This document shows positions 57,114-64,000 of a stretch of DNA of 64,000 nucleotides, piece after piece. Position 1 is the first letter of the stretch; each line of letters starts with the position of its first letter. The notes under the pieces are model-generated. The model was not told the origin of the DNA. It saw only the letters and a list, made by a program, of their open reading frames with translations, and ran no database searches. Source of the DNA: Nemertoderma westbladi. Its lineage: Eukaryota > Xenacoelomorpha > Nemertodermatida > Nemertodermatidae. The DNA lies in contig JAUCBJ010004292.1 in NCBI GenBank assembly GCA_032718475.1, forward strand, positions 1-64,000, read 5' to 3'. The position numbers and the translations under genes were made by a program.

Positions 57114-58528
57114 CCAGGCCTGGAGGCCCATAATTAACATAAATTACAAATTACAATAATATAATTATTAGATCACAGCACAATTTAATAGTAAAATATA
57201 CGTATAATGAATAGAGTCTATTTCAAAGTTCTAAAAATCCATATTTATCATTTCCCGTATTCTGCTTGAAGGGGCTGTCACTTCCGATATTGTTTGCACT
57301 AAAATATTTGTAGAACTTTCGATGCGTGACCATAGTGATCGAATCGCGTTATACCGTACGTGAATGAATTTGCACAAGTTAAGCTCGCCAAACATTAGCG
57401 ATACACTGCAGTCATATTTATACCCAAATAATTTCCAGCTATATTGTTATAACCCACTCTAAATTTGTTGTATAATCTTGCGTCAAAATTGCGGCGAGCC
57501 CATAATGAGTTACAATAGAATTGTGAACAGAAAGCTAAAAATAGTTTCCGTTTTACATTAATCGAGCAGACACCAAATTTCCTAATTAACATATTGCCAC
57601 GTCTATAAAGTGCATGTAACTGATTGATAATGTCATGCCCGTCATCTGTGGAAGCATGAATAATATGGCCTAGATACTTAAATTGATCTACTTGTTCTAA
57701 CATAACACCATTTATATTAAATTTTGTTGTTACAATAGTTGTATTCGATTTCGGCACAAAACACATTAATTTGGACTTTTTCACGTTAATCTTGATTGAA
57801 TGTAATTTTGTATAGTCCTCAAATATACGTAATAGCTTATTCATGCCATATGCGGAGTTTGATAACACCGTGAGATCGTCCGCATACATGCAATGGTTCG
57901 CCCTATGATTACCAATTTGACAACCTACATTGGTAGCATCAAATTCTAAGCTTAAATCATATAAATAAACATTATAAAATAAAGGGGAAAGAATTCCACC
58001 CTGTTTAGTACCATTAGTAACAAAAAATGGGATGGAATGGAAACCCCCCCCCATCTCACGCTTATACACTGAAAACGATACCAATAAACCATAACACGAA
58101 CTAAATACAACGGCACTTTCCGTTCAATCAATTTACTAAAAAGTTTATAATGATTTACGAGGTCAAAAGCCTTGGATGAGTCTAAAAAGCACACATATAT
58201 AGGGCTGTCATTATCTAGGTAAAATTTTATAATTTCCTTTAGAGTGTATATGGCTAGCTCCGTGCCCAACTCCTTTTTAAAACCGAATTGTGAGTCCGTT
58301 GTGTATAGGTAATCTGATATTTTATCTAAATATACATGCTCCAGCAATTTGCTAGATATAGTGGAAAGAATAATTCCACGATAATTATCGCCGTCCGTGA
58401 TGTCGCCATTTCTATCTTTAACTAACGGTATCAAATCAGAAACTATACACTCTGGAGGCATTGAACCATGAATATTAATAAACGTATAAATATTTGCTAA
58501 ATGTACGGTCAAATTATGAACAAGTCAA
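57080..58528 (-). mobile_element. 5'-truncated LINE inserted in the RGM intron satellite
   Basis: A 31-T run (57080-57110) is the poly(A) tail on the minus strand, followed by AATCCAGGCCTGGAGGCCC. The element ends in coding sequence at 58528, where the satellite resumes in the same unit phase. The long intact tail and clean junctions suggest a fairly recent insertion. Confidence 0.9.
57395..58512 (-). pseudogene. RT of the inserted LINE, one frameshift, C-terminus cut short
   Basis: Frame 58512-57952 begins in the fingers (ECIVSDLIPLVKDRNGD, NYRGIILS, SQFGFKKELGTELAI, CFLDSSKAFDLVNH). A frameshift at the C-run near 58047-58054 moves it to the frame 58084-57395, which has NGTKQGGILSPLFYNVYL, the catalytic MYADDLTVLS, KINVKKSKLMCF, INGVMLEQVDQFKYLGHI and YCNSLWARRNF. 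The YADD palm is intact. The endonuclease and 5' part are absent, so this is a dead-on-arrival copy typical of LINE insertion. It is of the same family as the 43.5-45.2 kb relic, but that one ends in (AAAT)n and this one in poly(A). Confidence 0.87.
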
Positions 58529-61500
58529 AATATGAACAGCTACTCAATGTGGTAGAGTTGGGTGGTGGTGCAGTGACGTCAGAGGTCAGTAACTCCGTTA
58601 ATATGAACATCTACTCAATGTGGTAGAGGTGGGTGGAGGTACAGTGACGTCAGAGGTTAGTAACTCAGTTAATATGAACAGCTACTCAATGTGGTAGAGT
58701 TGGGTGGAGGTACAGTGACGTCAGAGGTTAGTAACTCAGTTAATATGAACAGCTACTCAATGTGGAGTTGGGTGGTGGTACAGTGACGTCAGAGGTTAGT
58801 AACTCAGTTAATATGAACAGCTACTCAATGTGGTAGAGTTGGGTGGAGGTACAGTGACGTCAGAGGTTAGTAACTCAGTTAATATGAACAGCTACTCAAT
58901 GTGGAGTTGGGTGGTGGTACAGTGACGTCAGAGGTTAGTAACTCAGTTAATATGAACAGCTACTCAATGTGGTAGAGTTGGGTGGTGGTGCAGTGACGTC
59001 AGAGGTTAGTAACTCAGTTAATATGAACATCTACTCAATGTGGAGTTGGGTGGAGGTACAGTGACGTCAGAGGTTAGTAACTCCGTTAATATGAACAGCT
59101 ACTCAATGTGGAGTTGGGTGGTGGTACAGTGACGTCAGAGGTTAGTAACTCAGTTAATATGAACAGCTACTCAATGTGGTAGAGTTGGGTGGTGGTACAG
59201 TGACGTCAGAGGTTAGTAACTCAGTTAATATGAACAGCTACTCAATGTGGAGTTGGGTGGTGGTACAGTGACGTCAGAGGTTAGTAACTCAGTTAATATG
59301 AACAGCTACTCAATGTGGTAGAGTTGGGTGGTGGTACAGTGACGTCAGAGGTTAGTAACTCAGTTAATATGAACAGCTACTCAATGTGGTAGAGTTGGGT
59401 GGTGGTACAGTGACGTCAGAGGTTAGTAACTCCGTTAATATGAACAGCTACTCAATGTTGAGTTGGGTGGAGGTACAGTGACGTCAGAGGTTAGTAACTC
59501 AGTTAATATGCACAGCTACTCAATGTGGTAGAGTTGGGTGGTGGTACAGTGACGTCAGAGGTTAGTAACTCAGTTAATATGAACAGCTACTCAATGTGGT
59601 AGAGTTGGGTGGAGGTACAGTGACGTCAGAGGTTAGTAACTCAGTTAATATGAACAGCTACTCAATGTGGTAGAGTTGGGTGGTGGTACAGTGACGTCAG
59701 AGGTTAGTAACTCCGTTAATATGAACAGCTACTCAATGTTGAGTTGGGTGGAGGTACAGTGACGTCAGAGGTTAGTAACTCAGTTAATATGCACAGCTAC
59801 TCAATGTGGTAGAGTTGGGTGGTGGTACAGTGACGTCAGAGGTTAGTAACTCAGTTAATATGAACAGCTACTCAATGTGGTAGAGTTGGGTGGAGGTACA
59901 GTGACGTCAGAGGTTAGTAACTCAGTTAATATGAACAGCTATTCAATGTGGTAGAGTTGGGTGGAGGTACAGTGACGTCAGAGGTTAGTAACTCCGTTAA
60001 TATGAACAGCTACTCAATGTGGTAGAGTTGGGTGGAGGTACAGTGACGTCAGAGGTTAGTAACTCAGTTAATATGAACAGCTACTCAATGTGGTAGAGTT
60101 GGGTGGTGGTACAGTGACGTCAGAGGTTAGTAACTCAGTTAATATGAACAGCTACTCAATGTGGAGTTGGGTGGAGGTACAGTGACGTCAGAGGTTAGTA
60201 ACTCAGTTAATATGAACATCTACTCAATGTGGAGTTGGGTGGTGGTACAGTGACGTCAGAAGTTAGTAACTCAGTTAATATGAACAGCTACTCAATGTGG
60301 TAGAGTTGGGTGGAGGTACAGTGACGTCAGAGGTTAGTAACTCAGTTAATATGAACAGCTACTCAATGTGGTAGAGTTGGGTGGAGGTACAGTGACGTCA
60401 GAGGTTAGTAACTCAGTTAATATGAACATCTACTCAATGTGGAGTTGGGTGGAGGTACAGTGACGTCAGAGGTTAGTAACTCAGTTAATATGAACATCTA
60501 CTCAATGTGGAGTTGGGTGGTGGTACAGTGACGTCAGAAGTTAGTAACTCAGTTAATATGAACAGCTACTCAATGTGGTAGAGTTGGGTGGAGGTACAGT
60601 GACGTCAGAGGTTAGTAACTCAGTTAATATGAACATCTACTCAATGTGGAGTTGGGTGGTGGTACAGTGACGTCAGAAGTTAGTAACTCAGTTAATATGA
60701 ACAGCTACTCAATGTGGTAGAGTTGGGTGGAGGTACAGTGACGTCAGAGGTTAGTAACTCAGTTAATATGAACAGCTACTCAATGTGGTAGAGTTGGGTG
60801 GAGGTACAGTGACGTCAGAGGTTAGTAACTCAGTTAATATGAACAGCTATTCAATGTGGTAGAGTTGGGTGGAGGTACAGTGACGTCAGAGGTTAGTAAC
60901 TCCGTTAATATGAACAGCTACTCAATGTGGTAGAGTTGGGTGGAGGTACAGTGACGTCAGAGGTTAGTAACTCAGTTAATATGAACAGCTACTCAATGTG
61001 GTAGAGTTGGGTGGTGGTACAGTGACGTCAGAGGTTAGTAACTCAGTTAATATGAACAGCTACTCAATGTGGAGTTGGGTGGAGGTACAGTGACGTCAGA
61101 GGTTAGTAACTCAGTTAATATGAACATCTACTCAATGTGGAGTTGGGTGGTGGTACAGTGACGTCAGAAGTTAGTAACTCAGTTAATATGAACAGCTACT
61201 CAATGTGGTAGAGTTGGGTGGAGGTACAGTGACGTCAGAGGTTAGTAACTCAGTTAATATGAACATCTACTCAATGTGGAGTTGGGTGGTGGTACAGTGA
61301 CGTCAGAGGTTAGTAACTCAGTTAATATGAACAGCTACTCAATGTGGAGTTGGGTGGTGGTACAGTGACGTCAGAGGTTAGTAACTCAGTTAATATGAAC
61401 AGCTACTCAATGTGGTAGAGTTGGGTGGTGGTACAGTGACGTCAGAGGTTAGTAACTCAGTTAATATGAACAGCTACTCAATGTGGAGTTGGGTGGTGGT

Positions 61501-62623
61501 ACAGTGACGTCAGAGGTTAGTAACTCAGTTAATATGAACAGCTACTCAATGTGGTAGAGTTGGGTGGTGGTACAGTGACGTCAGAGGTTAGTAACTCAGT
61601 TAATATGAACAGCTACTCAATGTGGAGTTGGGTGGTGGTACAGTGACGTCAGAGGTTAGTAACTCAGTTAATATGAACAGCTACTCAATGTGGTAGAGTT
61701 GGGTGGTGGTACAGTGACGTCGTCAGAGGTTAGTAACTCCGTTAATATGAACAGCTACTCAATGTGGTAGAGTCGGGTGGTGGTACAGTGACGTCAGAGG
61801 TTAGTAACTCAGTTAATATGAACAGCTACTCAATGTGGTAGAGTTGGGTGGTGGTACAGTGACGTCAGAGGTTAGTAACTCCGTTAATATGAACAGCTAC
61901 TCAATGTGGTAGAGTTGGGTGGAGGTACAGTGACGTCAGAGGTTAGTAACTCAGTTAATATGAACAGCTACTCAATGTGGAGTTCGGTGGAGGTACAGTG
62001 ACGTCAGAGGTTAGTAACTCAGTTAATATGAACATCTACTCAATGTGGAGTTGGGTGGAGGTACAGTGACGTCAGAGGTTAGTAACTCAGTTAATATGAA
62101 CAGCTACTCAATGTGGAGTTGGGTGGTGGTACAGTGACGTCAGAGGTTAGTAACTCAGTTAATATGAACAGCTACTCAATGTGGTAGAGTTGGGTGGTGG
62201 TACAGTGACGTCAGAGGTTAGTAACTCAGTTAATATGAACAGCTACTCAATGTGGAGTTGGGTGGTGGTACAGTGACGTCAGAGGTTAGTAACTCAGTTA
62301 ATATGAACATCTACTCAATGTGGTAGAGTTGGGTGGTGGTACAGTGACGTCAGAGGTTAGTAACTCAGTTAATATGAACAGCTACTCAATGTGGTAGAGT
62401 TGGGTGGTGGTACAGTGACGTCAGAGGTTAGTAACTCAGTTAATATGAACATCTACTCAATGTGGAGTTGGGTGGAGGTACAGTGACGTCAGAGGTTATT
62501 AACTCAGTTAATATGAACAGCTACTCAATGTGGAGTTGGGTGGTGGTACAGTGACGTCAGAGGTTAGTAACTCAGTTAATATGCACAGCTACTCAATGTG
62601 GTAGAGTTGGGTGGTGGTACAGT
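58529..62623. repeat. 68/71 bp satellite derived from the RGM exon end, right block
   Basis: About 59 more units, the same as the left block, each with TGACGTCA and CAGAG|GTTAGT. Rare variants recur in blocks (GCACAGCTACTC at about 59509 and 59791; AGCTATTCAATG at about 59936 and 60845), showing internal segmental duplication of 0.28 and 0.9 kb. The 45-base units near 59430-59490 and 59722-59775 match the exon exactly. One unit near 61717 carries an extra CGT (GACGTCGTCAGAG). Confidence 0.97.
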
Positions 62624-62681
62624 ATAGGTAACAGTTACATACGTCCGTTCCCTAGGTAACAGTTATATTCCCGTTCCCTAG
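62624..62681 (+). promoter_or_regulatory. Triplicated 3' splice-site region of the RGM intron
   Basis: AGGTAACAGTTA(C/T)AT...CGTTCCCT occurs at 62626-62653 and 62654-62679, and the exon itself starts with the third AG|GTAACAGTTACATTCC. Each copy therefore has an AG just before GTAACAGTT. Only the last AG (62680-62681) leads into the full exon frame. Confidence 0.75.
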
Positions 62682-62876
62682 GTAACAGTTACATTCCACG
62701 CTCGGGAGGGCTGCAACGACGAACAGACATACCAAGGAGGGATAGATAACTTACCCGGCGCCTTTATAAACGGAGCCAAGGATGTTGAGGGGTTTATAAT
62801 CACGAGGAACAAGGGACCAATAACAACCGTCGTTATAGAGTCGATGTTTATCGAAACTAGAGTGTCATTGAGACAG
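62682..62876 (+). CDS. RGM: RGM homologue, exon of the C-terminal domain
   Basis: 65 codons at phase 0, acceptor CGTTCCCTAG, donor AGACAG|GTAGGT. It starts VTVTFHAREGCNDEQTYQ, then IDNLPGAFINGA, a linker, TTVVIESMFIETRVSLRQ. In vertebrate RGMs the matching region reads ITIIFK...EC-x-DQKVYQ, DNLPAAFVDG and ...GTTIVVRQ, followed by VGRYLTFAIRMPE, which here would be the next exon, beyond 64000. Together with the preceding exon (TVTSE then VTVTF) the join is seamless and in frame. This half of the protein, after GDPH cleavage, stays disulphide-linked and binds neogenin FNIII domains. The remaining C-terminus and GPI signal are not in the window. Confidence 0.93.
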
Positions 62877-62934
62877 GTAGGTGAATTCTACTGTCACCAT
62901 ATGTACGGGTCCTCTTAAACGGTGGATTATACTT

Positions 62935-64000
62935 TTATCGGCCTTTCCCTTCCCTTCCCTTCTTTATTATCTTCTAGATCGGCCCTTCCCTTCCCTTTAC
63001 TTTGATTTATTCTCTTCTAGATCGGCCCTTACCTTCCCTTTACTTTGATTTATTATCTTCTAGATCGGCCCTTCCCTTTACTTTGATTTATTCTCTTCTA
63101 GATCGGCCCTTCCCTTTACTTTGATTTATTATCTTCTAGATCGGCCCTTCCCTTCCCTTTACTTTGATTTATTCTCTTCTAGATCGGCCCTTCCCTTTAC
63201 TTTGATTTATTATCTTCTAGATCGGCCCTTCCCTTCCCTTTACTTTGATTTATGCTCTTCTAGATCGGCCCTTCCCTTCCCTTTACTTTGATTTATTCTC
63301 TTCTAGATCGGCCCTTCCCTTCCCTTTACTTTGATTTATTATCTTCTAGATCGGCCCTTCCCTTTACTTTGATTTATTATCTTCTAGATCGGCCCTTCCC
63401 TTCCCTTTACTTTGATTTATTATCTTCTAGATCGGCCCTTCCCTTTACTTTGATTTATTCTCTTCTAGATCGGCCCTTCCCTTCCCTTTACTTTGATTTA
63501 TTATCTTCTAGATCGGCCCTTCCCTTTACTTTGATTTATTATCTTCTAGATCGGCCCTTCCCTTCCCTTTACTTTGATTTATTATCTTCTAGATCGGCCC
63601 TTCCCTTTACTTTGATTTATTATCTTCTAGATCGGCCCTTCCCTTCCCTTTACTTTGATTTATTATCTTCTAGATCGGCCCTTCCCTTTACTTTGATTTA
63701 TTCTCTTCTAGATCGGCCCTTCCCTTTACTTTGATTTATTCTCTTCTAGATCGGCCCTTCCCTTCCCTTTACTTTGATTTATTCTCTTCTAGATCGGCCC
63801 TTCCCTTCCCTTTACTTTGATTTATTCTCTTCTAGATCGGCCCTTCCCTTCCCTTTACTTTGATTTATTCTCTTCTAGATCGGCCCTTCCCTTTACTTTG
63901 ATTTATTCTCTTCTAGATCGGCCCTTCCTTTTACTTTGATTTATTATCTTCTAGATCGGCCCTTCCCTTTACTTTGATTTATTATCTTCTAGATCGGCCC
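62935..64000. repeat. 38/43 bp minisatellite in the next RGM intron, continuing past the window
   Basis: About 26 units of GATCGGCCCTTCCC(TTCCC)TTTACTTTG followed by ATTTATT(A/C)TCTTCTA. The long form has one extra TTCCC. Each unit has a pyrimidine-rich TTTATTCTCTTCTAG resembling a 3' splice site. Open frames across it are repeat by-products. Confidence 0.96.

Noticed and set aside
63288-63734. 148-codon frame of LLDRPFPSLYFDL-type repeats
   Set aside because: By-product of the 38/43 bp array in an RGM intron.

Overview
This is repeat-dominated genomic DNA of an animal, most likely a marine invertebrate. It has spliced exons of an animal-specific gene (repulsive guidance molecule, RGM), BEL/Pao-like LTR retrotransposons, APE-type LINEs, small inverted-repeat elements and several kilobases of minisatellite. 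There are no bacterial operons, rRNA, tRNA or CRISPR arrays that I can recognise. The 8-mer palindromes TACCGGTA and TAGGCCTA recur throughout. I cannot name the species.

Layout. 1-4122 and 17754-18165: the 5' part of a minus-strand BEL/Pao-like element (broken Gag, leader, probable LTR). It is split by a plus-strand BEL-like element (Element 1, 4123-17748, TSD GATAT), which is itself split by a minus-strand LINE fragment (about 8781-11004). 18260-20636: two minisatellites. About 21215-37490: a plus-strand LINE of the same kind, split inside its reverse transcriptase by a second, younger copy of the BEL-like family (Element 2, 23372-36149, TSD GGTGA). 37490-43540: no recognisable gene. 43540-46063: a LINE relic carrying an inverted-repeat DNA element, then a small hAT-like MITE. 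46268-53541: four unrelated tandem arrays (16, 15-17, 50 and 31 bp units) and a 220 bp foldback element. 53651-62876: three exons of an RGM homologue. 62935-64000: a 38/43 bp array in the next RGM intron.

Three things stand out. (1) The 8.3 kb intron between the second and third visible RGM exons is almost wholly a tandem array of roughly 100 units of 68/71 bp. Each unit is a copy of the exon's own 3' end plus its 5' splice site, and each carries a perfect TGACGTCA (CRE) octamer; a LINE has inserted into the array. (2) The two BEL-like elements share the same loss of reverse transcriptase, most of RNase H and the integrase core, yet keep intact LTRs, perfect TSDs and an unrecognised 3' reading-frame region (ORF3). 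They therefore look like members of a trans-mobilised non-autonomous lineage. (3) ORF3 in both copies has an identical -1 frame overlap, with a UUUAAAC or GUUAAAC heptamer in the correct phase, as in programmed ribosomal frameshifting.

The retroelement genes do not form one working system: every copy has stops, frameshifts or deletions. The only evident host gene is RGM, a membrane-anchored BMP co-receptor and neogenin ligand. Its first and last exons lie outside the window or were not recognised.
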